Part shown: piece after piece, positions 16,805-25,687 of the stretch
Layout: each line of letters begins with the position of its first letter
Position numbering within the stretch: position 1 is the stretch's first letter
Assembly: GCA_023421505.1 (NCBI GenBank)
Contig: JAEZTJ010000068.1
Span: 1 to 64,000 of the forward strand
Direction of reading: 5' to 3'
DNA length: 64,000 bases
From: Bacillota bacterium
Lineage (GTDB): Bacteria; Bacillota; Clostridia; Lachnospirales; Lachnospiraceae
Notes under the pieces: model-generated
What the model was told of the DNA's origin: nothing
Databases searched by the model: none
What the model saw: the letters and a program-made list of their open reading frames with translations, nothing else
Program-made: the position numbers and the translations under genes

Positions 16805-17743
16805 TTAATTTCGTGATTTTGAAAAGTAATGCTCAAGTGTAACAATGCTTAAGGAAAAGGATAGGAATTCTTGTGTGGATAGCATGAATTTCTGCTGCTC
16901 AGTAAGATTTATATTTTGAAAATTTTTTCGATAGTCTTTTGGAGAACAACTATATTGCTGAAGAAAACCTTTATTAAAGTATTTGGGATCTGAGAACCCG
17001 CAGGCAATGCTGATGTCAAACAGGGAGTAATCGGTTAATAATAGAAGCTGTCTCGCATGTTCACAGCGAATTTTTAATAAATATTGCTGAAAAGAGAGAC
17101 CAAAACATTCCTTAAAAAAGTGTGAAAGATAATATAAATTCAATCCTTCCATTTCAGCAATGTCATTCAGCAAGAGTTTTTCAGAGTAGTGTTCTTCAAT
17201 GTAATGGGTTATATTTTGCATTCGTTTCCCATTTGTCTTTGCGGCCGCTTTGTCTTTTTCCAGTACCAAATGATTGGGAAGTGAATTTAAAAGATAATAA
17301 AAAAGTTGATTTATTTGTGCAATACATTTGAATTCAAAAAGGGGTTCCTTTTCAAAATAAGAATAAGCAATATCTATCATGTATTTGCGTATTGTATCAC
17401 ATAATACTAGATTTTGGGCATTGTTTAAAACAGTCACATCTATATGTGTATTTTCAATTTGTGGATAATAAGTAGAGAAAAGGGAAGGGGATATCTGCAA
17501 TGATAAAATTAATGCAGGAAATTCTGCCTTTATTTCATGAGTAATAAAAGGATTTGTAATATAAATATCATTTTTGCAAAGAGTGAAGGAGGTTTCTTTC
17601 GCTCTGAGTGTCACAGCACCATCCATAATTAAACATAGTTCGTAATCTCTGTGAAGGTGAGGAGTTCTGTAGAGTAAATTGACAAGAAATAAATGAAAAT
17701 TAACGTTGTTATGAGGAATAAATTCGTATTCTTCTTTTATCAT
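16805..17743 (-). CDS. AraC-family regulator of the isomerase/kinase/aldolase/GH3 locus
   Basis: The protein has 312 residues. The N-terminal half is a cupin-like sugar-binding domain (LYRTPHLHRDYELCLIMDGA; NDIYITNPFITHEIKAEFP). The C-terminal half has two helix-turn-helix motifs (KLLLNDIAEMEGLNLYYLSH; SLFDISIACGFSDPKYFNKG) and the family signature before SPKDYRKNF. It is divergent from the catabolic operon at 18088, with a 344-bp gap that carries two near-identical 20-bp direct repeats, so it most likely activates that operon in response to a sugar. Confidence 0.92.
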   Translation of the reverse strand: MIKEEYEFIPHNNVNFHLFLVNLLYRTPHLHRDYELCLIMDGAVTLRAKETSFTLCKNDIYITNPFITHEIKAEFPALILSLQISPSLFSTYYPQIENTHIDVTVLNNAQNLVLCDTIRKYMIDIAYSYFEKEPLFEFKCIAQINQLFYYLLNSLPNHLVLEKDKAAAKTNGKRMQNITHYIEEHYSEKLLLNDIAEMEGLNLYYLSHFFKECFGLSFQQYLLKIRCEHARQLLLLTDYSLFDISIACGFSDPKYFNKGFLQQYSCSPKDYRKNFQNINLTEQQKFMLSTQEFLSFSLSIVTLEHYFSKSRN

Positions 17744-17834
17744 TAATATGCCTTTCTAACTATGATTCAAAAATAATTCACTTTGTACATTACTAGTATC
17801 AGTATAACACATATAGAATTTGTTGTAAATTGTT

Positions 17835-17854
17835 AAGCAAATTTATCATGTTTT
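17835..17854 (+). promoter_or_regulatory. Direct repeat A, likely AraC-type site
   Basis: AAGCAAATTTATCATGTTTT; matches repeat B at 18 of 20 positions. It lies nearer the regulator gene, as expected for a looping or autoregulatory site. Confidence 0.55.
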
Positions 17855-17989
17855 TAACCTTACCTAATACGGATAGAAATAGAACAGAAATGTTAATATG
17901 ATTATACATTATAAACTTATTGCTTTGTTTGCTATGCTTCTAGGCACAAAGACAAAAGAAGAGTATTATCGTTTGTTGAAGATATAATA

Positions 17990-18009
17990 AAGCAAATTTG
18001 TCATGCTTT
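17990..18009 (+). promoter_or_regulatory. Direct repeat B, likely AraC-type activation site
   Basis: AAGCAAATTTGTCATGCTTT, 155 bp from repeat A in the same orientation. It overlaps a possible -35 (TTGTCA) but no good -10 follows, which fits an activator-dependent promoter for the operon at 18088. Confidence 0.55.
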
Positions 18010-18087
18010 ATATCTTAAATTTGTACGAGAGAAATTAAATCAAACCTGCTAACATGATATTATCTTAAAAAACAGGAGGATTTAAAA

Positions 18088-19122
18088 ATGTCAAAATTCA
18101 AATTTTCAGTAGGACCATGGAATGTTCATACTGGAGCAGATTCATATGGACCGGAAACCAGAGCAGATATCCCGGTAGAAGAAAAATACAAAAAATTTGC
18201 TGAAATGGGGTTTTCCGCCATTCAGTTTCATGATGATGATGCAGTTCCAAATATTAATGATTACACAGAAGAAGAAATTAAAAAGAAGGCTAGGGAATTA
18301 AAGAAGACACTAGATACATATAACTTAAAAGCAGAATTTGTTGCACCACGTCTATGGATGGATGGTCATACTACGGATGGCGGCTTTATGAGTACCTCAG
18401 AAGATGACAGGGAATATGCAATGTGGAGAGCATACCGTTCCATTGATATTGCAAATGAGTTGGGATGTGACATGATTGTTTTATGGTTGGCAAGAGAAGG
18501 AACTCTTTGTGCAGAATCCAAATCCCCGGTATGGGCAACCAAGATGCTGATTGAGGCAATAAACAAAATGCTTGCATATGATTCTAAAATTCGTGTGTGT
18601 ATTGAGCCAAAGCCAAATGAACCAATTGACCGAAGCATTTGTGGAACCATGGGGCATGTTATGGCTATTTCTGCTGCTACAATAGATCCGTCCCGTGTTG
18701 GAGGAAATCTTGAGAGTGCCCATGCTATTTTAGCCGGACTTGATCCAGCACATGAAATCGGATTTGCCATTGCAATGGGCAAGCTAATGACTGTACATTT
18801 AAATGATCAGAACGGAATTAAGTATGATCAGGATAAATCCTTTGGAGTTGAGAATATCCGTGCAGCCTTCAATCAGATAAAAGTATTAAAAGAGAATGGG
18901 TATGGAGAGCAGGGTGAATACATAGGACTTGATGTAAAAGCCATGCGAACAACGAAAAATGTGGATAGCTATAAGCATCTCGAAAACAGCTTGAACATTT
19001 TCAAGGCACTAGAGGAAAAAGTAGACAGATTTGATTATGAATACCAAAAGAAATGCGTGGAGAACAGGGATTTTGAAGGGCTTGAGATGTATGTTATGAA
19101 CTTGCTTATGGGGAATAAGTAA
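18088..19122 (+). CDS. Xylose isomerase-like TIM-barrel protein
   Basis: The protein has 344 residues, shorter than class I xylose isomerases (about 390). It clearly follows that fold: GFSAIQFHDDDAVPN (active-site His), VCIEPKPNEP (metal Glu and Lys), GNLESAHAILAGL (Glu/His), HLNDQNGIKYDQDKSFG (the DxD metal pair) and LDVKAMRTT. Recalled XylA has an Asp in the HIDLN segment just before the DxD; here it reads TVHLN, so one metal ligand may be His. It probably interconverts an aldose and a ketose that the downstream kinase phosphorylates. Good AGGAGG site; first gene of a four-gene operon. Confidence 0.82.
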   Translation: MSKFKFSVGPWNVHTGADSYGPETRADIPVEEKYKKFAEMGFSAIQFHDDDAVPNINDYTEEEIKKKARELKKTLDTYNLKAEFVAPRLWMDGHTTDGGFMSTSEDDREYAMWRAYRSIDIANELGCDMIVLWLAREGTLCAESKSPVWATKMLIEAINKMLAYDSKIRVCIEPKPNEPIDRSICGTMGHVMAISAATIDPSRVGGNLESAHAILAGLDPAHEIGFAIAMGKLMTVHLNDQNGIKYDQDKSFGVENIRAAFNQIKVLKENGYGEQGEYIGLDVKAMRTTKNVDSYKHLENSLNIFKALEEKVDRFDYEYQKKCVENRDFEGLEMYVMNLLMGNK

Positions 19123-19153
19123 AGTTAGGTGTTAGGAAAGGAGAAGCCAGACG

Positions 19154-20287
19154 ATGGAAAAGAAAAAAGCAGTAGTTGCGGGGCATATCTGCATTGACAT
19201 TACACCACAATTTCCTAAGATAGCTTATAAAAATATTCATGAAATACTAGCACCAGGAAAATTGATTAACATGGACAACGCTTACATTAGTACTGGTGGA
19301 GCAGTAGCTAACACGGGACTTGCAATGAGGCTATTAGGTATAGATACAAAGCTTATGGGAAAAGTAGGGGACGATGAATTTGGCAGCCTAATATTGCACA
19401 ATATTGAAAAATATGGTGATACACTTGGCATGATTGTTTCAAAAGAATCGAATACTTCATATTCTATTGTACTAGCAATTCCAGGAATCGATCGAATATT
19501 TTTACATCATCCAGGGGCAAATGATACCTTTACTTATCATGATATGGATTGGGAAGCAGTGAAGGATGCTTCCCTTTTCCACTTTGGATACCCTCCCTTA
19601 ATGAAAAAGTTGTATGAAAATAAGGGAGAAGAGCTAGTTCAGATTTTCAAAAGAGTAAAAGAGCTAGGAGTAGTGACATCACTAGATATGGCAGCTATAG
19701 ATCCAGGATCAGAAGCAGGAAAGGCAGATTGGTGCGAGATATTAAAAAGCTTACTACCATTTGTGGATTTTTTTGTGCCTAGCGCGGAGGAGTTAGGATT
19801 TATGCTTGATGGTAATCTTTATGAAGCGTGGTTAACACGGGCGAAAGGAAGGGATATAACCGATGTCATTACCTTTGATGAAATTAAGTCGCTTGCTAAC
19901 CGGGTACTTCAATATGGCGCGAAAATGGTACTAATAAAATGTGGTGCTCAGGGAATTTATTATCACACATCGAGTAGGGATGAAATGAAGCCTATTTGTG
20001 AACAAATAGGGTTGTCTGTGGCAGAGTGGGCAGATAAAGAAGGTTTTGAAGTCAGCTATGTACCGAATGAGGTGGTGTCAGGTACTGGTGCTGGCGACAC
20101 TAGCATAGCCGCTTTTTTGTCCGCCGTATTATACGGAGAATCGTTGTCGGAGGCACTTGATTTGTCAGTGGCTATGGGCGCTTGCTGCGTAGAGACTTAT
20201 GATGCGTTAAGCGGGATTAAACCATTCGATGAAATAAAAGAAAAAATACAGAAGGGATGGAAAAAAAATGATTGCAAATTTAAATGA
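19154..20287 (+). CDS. PfkB-family carbohydrate kinase
   Basis: The protein has 377 residues, longer than the usual 300-330 because of an insert near residues 220-300. It has the ribokinase signatures: STGGAVANTGLAMRLLGIDT near 55, SLDMAAIDPGS, VDFFVPSAEELGFML, and the catalytic VSGTGAGDTSIAAFLS with base Asp315. The substrate is inferred to be the ketose made by the isomerase upstream; phosphorylation would prepare it for the aldolase. Preceded by AAGGAGAAG; its last 20 bases overlap the aldolase gene, so the two are translationally coupled. Confidence 0.9.
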   Translation: MEKKKAVVAGHICIDITPQFPKIAYKNIHEILAPGKLINMDNAYISTGGAVANTGLAMRLLGIDTKLMGKVGDDEFGSLILHNIEKYGDTLGMIVSKESNTSYSIVLAIPGIDRIFLHHPGANDTFTYHDMDWEAVKDASLFHFGYPPLMKKLYENKGEELVQIFKRVKELGVVTSLDMAAIDPGSEAGKADWCEILKSLLPFVDFFVPSAEELGFMLDGNLYEAWLTRAKGRDITDVITFDEIKSLANRVLQYGAKMVLIKCGAQGIYYHTSSRDEMKPICEQIGLSVAEWADKEGFEVSYVPNEVVSGTGAGDTSIAAFLSAVLYGESLSEALDLSVAMGACCVETYDALSGIKPFDEIKEKIQKGWKKNDCKFK

Positions 20288-21122
20288 GGTATTATTACCT
20301 GCTAAGAAAGGAAGATATGCAGTAGGATTATTCAATACAATAAATATGGAAATGGCAAGAGGTGTAATAGCAGCGGCAGAAGAGTTAAATGCACCAGTAA
20401 TTATAGGAACAGCGGAAATTTTGTTACCCTATGGTCCTCTTGAAGAATTGTCATATTTACTTGTACCAATGGCAAAAAAGGCTTCCGTTCCGGTGGTGTT
20501 ACATTTGGATCATGGACTCAATGAGGAAACCTGTAAAAGAGCTCTGAAGTTAGGCTTTCGTTCCATCATGTATGATTGCTCTACAAGCAGCTATGAGGAC
20601 AATATCAAAAAAGTAAAGGAGATGGCTGAATTTGCTCATTCCTATGGTGCTTCTATTGAAGCCGAATTGGGACATGTAGGTGATAACGAAGGCTCTGCAG
20701 AGGGAAGTGATCAGTTAACAAACCCTGCCATGTTTTATACACAGCCTAAGCAGGCAAAAGAATTTATAGAAGCAACAAAAGCAGATGCCTTAGCGATTGC
20801 GGTTGGAACGGCACATGGCGCATACAAACTTCCCCCAAAACTGGATTTTGACAGAATTAAGGAAATTGCAGATATCGTAGATACACCGTTAGTACTTCAT
20901 GGTGGGTCAGGTCTTTCCGATGCTGATTTTGAGAAGGCAATTGCTTGTGGCATCAGTAAAGTAAATATATTTACGGATATTAACTTAGCAGGTGCAAAAG
21001 CTGCAGTCAAGGCATATGAAAAAGGACTAGGCCTGACTGACTTAGTGGAACCTACGGTGGAAGCAGTTAAGATTGAAGTCATGAAGAAAATACATATATT
21101 TAAGTCAAATGGAAAAGCATGA
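20268..21122 (+). CDS. Class II (zinc) ketose-bisphosphate aldolase
   Basis: The protein has 284 residues, a standard Fba/GatY/KbaY/IolJ length. Features include GLFNTINMEMARGVIAAAEE, zinc ligand and catalytic region VVLHLDHGLN (Asp81, His82 zone), SIMYDCSTSSYEDNI, AELGHVGDNEGS (zinc and loop Glu/His), VGTAHGAYK and LVLHGGSGL with a final NIFTDINLAGAK phosphate site. It would split the phosphorylated ketose to dihydroxyacetone phosphate plus an aldehyde. Which member of the family it is (fructose-, tagatose-, inositol-derived or another) cannot be told from sequence by eye. Confidence 0.9.
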   Translation: MIANLNEVLLPAKKGRYAVGLFNTINMEMARGVIAAAEELNAPVIIGTAEILLPYGPLEELSYLLVPMAKKASVPVVLHLDHGLNEETCKRALKLGFRSIMYDCSTSSYEDNIKKVKEMAEFAHSYGASIEAELGHVGDNEGSAEGSDQLTNPAMFYTQPKQAKEFIEATKADALAIAVGTAHGAYKLPPKLDFDRIKEIADIVDTPLVLHGGSGLSDADFEKAIACGISKVNIFTDINLAGAKAAVKAYEKGLGLTDLVEPTVEAVKIEVMKKIHIFKSNGKA

Positions 21123-21157
21123 AATAGTTCAGCATGCTTTATTGTAAAGGAGAGAGT

Positions 21158-23509
21158 ATGGGAACAAAATTAAAAGATGAGAAGTCGATAGAGCTTATCA
21201 TTAGTGAAATGTCTTTAGAAGAGAAAGCAAAATTAGTTACAGGAGGGAGTCCCTTCACTTCAGAGCCGTTTGATAAATATGGGATTCCTGACATGATTAT
21301 GCTGGATGGAGGTACGGGCTTTAATTCATTTCAATACGCGAGTGAAATTGGTTATCGGATGGCAGTACTAAGACATATAGAGGAAGCTAATCCCATTGAT
21401 CGAGAAACACTTAGTGGTATGGGAGGGTTATTAATTGGACTTCGTGAAGCCCAATTAGATGTTAAAGCAGCTGATGAAGGAGAATCAACAGAGAAAAAGG
21501 CATATGGCTGCTATCCTCCTGGAATGCTTTTTGGAGCTACTTGGAATAAAGAACCCATTGAAGCTTGTGGACACGCATTAGGAAAAGAAATGGGCTCCTT
21601 AGGAATAGATATTATTTTGGGAACCCCCAATGTAAATATTCATAGAGATCCTCTAGGTGGGCGTTTGTTTGAGGGTTATTCTGAAGATCCTCATTTGGTT
21701 TCCGCTCTGGCACCAGCCTTTGTTAAGAGTATTCAGGCTGAGGGCGTAATTGCTAATGTAAAGCACTTTGTAGCGAATAACCAGGAAACCAACAGAATGG
21801 GTGTGAATGAGCACATTCCGGAACGAGCTTTGCAGGAGATTTACTTTCCAGGATTTAAGGCTTGTATCGATGCTGGATGCATGACAGTAATGTCTGCATA
21901 TAATAAGATTAACGGATTACCTGCGGCTATGAATCCATGGCTTCTGACAACAGTTCTTAGAGAGGAATGGGGATTTGAAGGCTTTGTGGTATCTGATTGG
22001 TCCGGTGCATACGATCAGGTCGCAGCAGTTGAAGCTGGAAATGACTTAGCAATGCCAGGACCACGAGGAATTAAAGGCATTTTGGATGCTGTGAAATCAG
22101 GAAAGCTAGAAGAGAAAAAATTGGATAACTGTATTCGTAATTTTTTGAAAATCCTGTTAAAAGCCCCTGTCATGACTGGAAAGACATTTACTTTTGATAT
22201 AGGAGAAGCTGTTAGCGCAACAGAATTTGCCGCGCGTGAAGGAATTACATTGCTGAAAAATAATGGAGCGCTGCCTATTTCAAAAGATACAAAGGTTGCT
22301 TTCTACGGAAAACGAAGTAAGAATTTTGCCGCATGCGGTGCAGGTAGTGCTTTTGTAAATACAACTCTTAATACAAATCCTTATGACAGTGCAATTAATT
22401 TAATTGGCAAGGATAAAGTGACATTCCATACAGCAACAGAGGATACCAAGATTATGCTTGTAACAGTGGGGGCAAATGGGCAGGAGGGGGCTGACCGACC
22501 TCATATGGATATGAATGCTGAGGATAGAGAGGCTCTTGAACAGGCAATTGCAGATGCACAGAGAAATAATGGAAAAGTAATACTTATATTAAACGCAGTC
22601 GGTCCGGTCAGTTTAATGGATTATATAGATAAGTTAGATGCAATTGTTTGTACCTATTATCCCGGAATGCAGGGCGGAAAAGTACTGATAGATATTTTGT
22701 TCGGTGATGTGAATCCATCTGGTAAGTTACCATTTTCTTATCCTAAATATTATCGAGATTGTCCTACCTTCAAGAATTTTCCGGGAGAAAATAATGAAGT
22801 GTGGTATGGGGAAGGTATCTATGTGGGATATCGTTATTATGATGCAAAGAAAATTGAACCTCTCTATCCATTTGGACACGGACTCTCCTATACAAACTTT
22901 GAAATGTTTGATCTAAAGGTAGCAGATGAGATAAATGTGGATCAAAACGATGTTAATTTAAGTGTAAAAGTGAAAAATATAGGAAATAAAGCAGGAGCAG
23001 AGGTAGTACAGATCTATATTCATGATGTAATATCAAAGCTTGATAAACCAGTGAAGGAATTGAAAGGCTTCCAGAAAGTATTTTTAGAACCAGAGGAAGT
23101 AAAGGAAATACAGTTTTCTATACAAAAAAAAGACTTAGCAGGGTATTGCATGGAAATGAAAGAGTGGGTATGTGAGCCAGGAGAATTTGAGCTTCTGCTT
23201 GGAAATTCTTCAGCAAATATTTTACTCACTAAAAAAATAATGATCCATTGCAAAAATCCATTTGGATTGAAAGAAAATACGACAATTGGTGAGGTTGTGG
23301 CAAATGAACAGGCTATTAAGCTGATTAATGCTGCTATCAATGTCGATATCATGGAATTGGCTAATGAGGCTATTGTATTTTATCCACAGATAACATGGAA
23401 AGAAATCTGGTCTGATTTTGTAACACCTGTTCTGACTAAGAGGGGAATTGATGAAACAGAATGTAATTTAAAATATCAACAAATTATTAGTAAATTTGAA
23501 CAAATATAA
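21158..23509 (+). CDS. Glycoside hydrolase family 3 (beta-glucosidase/xylosidase-type)
   Basis: The protein has 783 residues; ATG 21158 is chosen for AAAGGAGAGAG rather than ATG 21134. Domain order is N-terminal TIM barrel with IILGTPNVNIHRDPLGGRLF, VKHFVANNQE, and nucleophile Asp280 in FVVSDWSGAY; then an alpha/beta sandwich (REGITLLKNNGALPI; YYPGMQGGKVLIDILFG; PFGHGLSYTNF), a fibronectin-III-like domain and an extra 100-residue helical tail. No signal peptide, so it cleaves imported beta-glycosides in the cytoplasm. It closes the operon; the released sugar probably enters the isomerase-kinase-aldolase route. No transporter is encoded in the locus. Confidence 0.93.
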   Translation: MGTKLKDEKSIELIISEMSLEEKAKLVTGGSPFTSEPFDKYGIPDMIMLDGGTGFNSFQYASEIGYRMAVLRHIEEANPIDRETLSGMGGLLIGLREAQLDVKAADEGESTEKKAYGCYPPGMLFGATWNKEPIEACGHALGKEMGSLGIDIILGTPNVNIHRDPLGGRLFEGYSEDPHLVSALAPAFVKSIQAEGVIANVKHFVANNQETNRMGVNEHIPERALQEIYFPGFKACIDAGCMTVMSAYNKINGLPAAMNPWLLTTVLREEWGFEGFVVSDWSGAYDQVAAVEAGNDLAMPGPRGIKGILDAVKSGKLEEKKLDNCIRNFLKILLKAPVMTGKTFTFDIGEAVSATEFAAREGITLLKNNGALPISKDTKVAFYGKRSKNFAACGAGSAFVNTTLNTNPYDSAINLIGKDKVTFHTATEDTKIMLVTVGANGQEGADRPHMDMNAEDREALEQAIADAQRNNGKVILILNAVGPVSLMDYIDKLDAIVCTYYPGMQGGKVLIDILFGDVNPSGKLPFSYPKYYRDCPTFKNFPGENNEVWYGEGIYVGYRYYDAKKIEPLYPFGHGLSYTNFEMFDLKVADEINVDQNDVNLSVKVKNIGNKAGAEVVQIYIHDVISKLDKPVKELKGFQKVFLEPEEVKEIQFSIQKKDLAGYCMEMKEWVCEPGEFELLLGNSSANILLTKKIMIHCKNPFGLKENTTIGEVVANEQAIKLINAAINVDIMELANEAIVFYPQITWKEIWSDFVTPVLTKRGIDETECNLKYQQIISKFEQI

Positions 23510-23752
23510 TGATAGAAGTTATGTAAAAAAATGTCTGTAGAGAATATGAAATTTCAATGGCCCCAAAGATTCTGAAATGGTAAAAGAAATCTACTGCAAG
23601 CAGGTAAAAATTATGTCCGAAAATGTATGCTTTTAGGTGACCTAGAAAAAAAGCATCCTATATGTTAAACTTTTCTTTGCAAAACAAAGGAAAGATAACA
23701 ATGACTGAACAGGAAGAAATCTTACAACATGATTCACAAGTTATGATGAGAT

Positions 23753-23881
23753 GATTAACAAAAAAATGTATGAAATTGAAGAGAGAATCAATGAGATGAA
23801 TCATTTAAAAGATATGCTCATGGGAATAAAGGAGAATTTGAAAGAACATAATTTCTCGTATTTTATATCTCATGTAAAATA
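23753..23881 (+). pseudogene. Possible C-terminal remnant of a MerR-type regulator
   Basis: A frame of about 42 codons ends at 23881 and encodes a helix rich in charged residues (KKMYEIEERINEMNHLKDML) like the dimerisation coil of MerR-family proteins. No winged helix or start remains. It lies directly before a MerR-type promoter, which supports the reading. The rest of 23510-23752 holds only short interrupted frames. Confidence 0.35.
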
Positions 23882-23886
23882 ATTGC

Positions 23887-23918
23887 TTGACATTGAACTA
23901 TACTACAAGCTTTATAAT
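23887..23918 (+). promoter_or_regulatory. MerR-type promoter with 20-bp spacer
   Basis: TTGACA (23887-23892) and TATAAT (23913-23918) are near-perfect boxes but separated by 20 bp, as in promoters twisted into activity by MerR-family activators. The spacer contains the imperfect dyad TTGAACTATACTACAAG. It drives the ferredoxin gene at 23947. Confidence 0.65.
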
Positions 23919-23946
23919 TGTATTATAAAAGTTGGAGGTGGTCAAT

Positions 23947-24723
23947 GTGAGTGTTAAAATCTTATATTTTTCAGGTACAGGGAATTCATTTTATGTAGCA
24001 AAAATCCTTGCGAATCATTTTTTGCAAAATTCAATTGAATCTATTGCGGAATACAGAAATGAATCAGAAATTGTTTTCAACGATGAAGAGATTGTAATAA
24101 TATCTCCAATTTATTTCTATGGAATACCGCATATAGTAGTAGATTTTTTGGAGCATATAAACTTAACCAATGTGAAGTACTTATCATTTATATTTACTGC
24201 TGAATTTCCAAATGGGATTGCAGTCGATCTATTAAATAAAATATGCGAAAGAAAGCATCTTTTAATTAATAGCTGTTTTTACTTAAAAATGCCAACAAAT
24301 TATATAATAAAATCAAAAATGCTAGAATCTGATGCAATAGAGACAACTCTAATTAAAGCAAATAAAAAACTCAATAAAATTATTGATATAATAAAAATGA
24401 AAAAGAATTATATAGAAAAGGACTCAAAAATTTATTCTAAAATAGTTGGCGCTAGAAAAGCATATTCGGAATGGGAAAAAGCTTTTCTTGGATTTGATTC
24501 CGGATTTATAGCATTAGATAATTGTAATAAATGTAAATTGTGCGAAAAGCACTGCCCAGTTGGTAATATAGTTGTCGATGAAAAACCAATATGGAGCGGA
24601 GCTTGTGAAGCTTGTTTAAAATGCATAAATATTTGCCCAAAACAAGCGATTCAATATGATAAAAAGACAGAAGGAAGACCCAGGTACTTTAATCCTAAAG
24701 TAAAAATAAACGAATTTATATGA
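23947..24723 (+). CDS. EFR1-family flavodoxin-ferredoxin fusion
   Basis: The protein has 258 residues; GTG 23947 is chosen because GGAGGTGG ends 5 bases before it. Residues 1-150 are flavodoxin-like, with FMN-phosphate loop ILYFSGTGNSFYVAK. Residues about 190-235 hold two [4Fe-4S] clusters: CNKCKLCEKHCP and CEACLKCINICP. This domain order is that of EFR1 ferredoxins of Clostridia, thought to move electrons in the cytoplasm. It is preceded by a MerR-type promoter, hinting at induction by a stress or ligand. Confidence 0.9.
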   Translation: MSVKILYFSGTGNSFYVAKILANHFLQNSIESIAEYRNESEIVFNDEEIVIISPIYFYGIPHIVVDFLEHINLTNVKYLSFIFTAEFPNGIAVDLLNKICERKHLLINSCFYLKMPTNYIIKSKMLESDAIETTLIKANKKLNKIIDIIKMKKNYIEKDSKIYSKIVGARKAYSEWEKAFLGFDSGFIALDNCNKCKLCEKHCPVGNIVVDEKPIWSGACEACLKCINICPKQAIQYDKKTEGRPRYFNPKVKINEFI

Positions 24724-24861
24724 GAAAGGATTACTCTACCGAATATCCCTACCTGGTAAATATATACATCTTTTTACTTGATAAAACCTTTGAAATTAAT
24801 ACTGTTGTGGTTTATAATGGAATATTAAAGAGAAATTTATCAGAAAAAGTAGGCGATTTTA

Positions 24862-25629
24862 GTGGAGACACAACAAATTCAAAATGACCTGTTGAAATTG
24901 TATGAGGATGAGTATGACAAATTGTATTGTACTGCTTTTAGAATGACCGGAAATCACCATGATGCAGAGGATGTCTTGCAAAGTGCTTTTTTAAAGGCGA
25001 TAATGCATTTACAGCAGTACAAGGGAGATGCGAAGCTTTCCACTTGGCTATATCGGATTCTGGTTAATGAAGGAAATGATAATTATAAAAGGATAAGAAA
25101 GCTTCCAGTGGTGGCAATTACACAAGAACTAGGTATGAGCGAGACAGAATTTTTCTCGAAATTAGAGTCGTCTAGTGAACCAATTGATAACAAATTAGTT
25201 GTTGATGAGATGAGAGAAAAATGTTTGACGGCATTTATGCGTTGCTTACCAAAACAACAGAGGGCAGTATTTGCACTTAGAACCTTTTTGGATCTAAAGC
25301 TTTCTGAAATTGCGGAGGTAGTACAGATAACGGAGAACAGTGCTAAAGTAACCCTGTATCGGGCAAGAAAGAATATCCAAGAGCTACACTATGACCGATG
25401 TAGTTTGATAGATCCTTCAAAGCCTTGTAAATGTTATTTATGGGTTAAATTTATGAAAGATCACAATTTACCAATTCCAAAGGGGTATACCGATTATAGG
25501 GATCCAGAATTATTTGATGAATATAAGCAGTTCGTTCAAGGAACTTTAGATATCTATACAATGTATAAGGTCGGAAGAAAAATTCCAAAAGAAATTTTTA
25601 TAAATAAATTAAGGGAAATAATTTTGTAA
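24862..25629 (+). CDS. ECF-type RNA polymerase sigma factor with C-terminal extension
   Basis: The protein has 255 residues and starts at GTG. Region 2 is clear (YDKLYCTAFRMTGNHHDAED, AFLKAIMHLQQYKGDAKLST, TWLYRILVNE), as is region 4 (CLPKQQRAVFALRTFLDLKL, then VTLYRARKNI). About 75 residues follow region 4, beginning PSKPCKCYLWVKF, a Cys-containing extension not found in minimal ECF factors; it may sense metal or redox or bind a partner. No anti-sigma gene is adjacent; the next gene is a Cys-rich DUF3795 protein. Ribosome site weak. Confidence 0.88.
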   Translation: METQQIQNDLLKLYEDEYDKLYCTAFRMTGNHHDAEDVLQSAFLKAIMHLQQYKGDAKLSTWLYRILVNEGNDNYKRIRKLPVVAITQELGMSETEFFSKLESSSEPIDNKLVVDEMREKCLTAFMRCLPKQQRAVFALRTFLDLKLSEIAEVVQITENSAKVTLYRARKNIQELHYDRCSLIDPSKPCKCYLWVKFMKDHNLPIPKGYTDYRDPELFDEYKQFVQGTLDIYTMYKVGRKIPKEIFINKLREIIL

Positions 25630-25687
25630 CCAAATGTCCTTTTGTGTGTCTAAGTTATTGTAAGATAAAACTACAGGAGGAAAGATT

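Noticed and set aside
18088..21122. Sulfoquinovose or myo-inositol degradation
   Set aside because: A PfkB kinase plus aldolase occurs in both, but the isomerase type, the GH3 partner and the absence of other marker genes do not fit.
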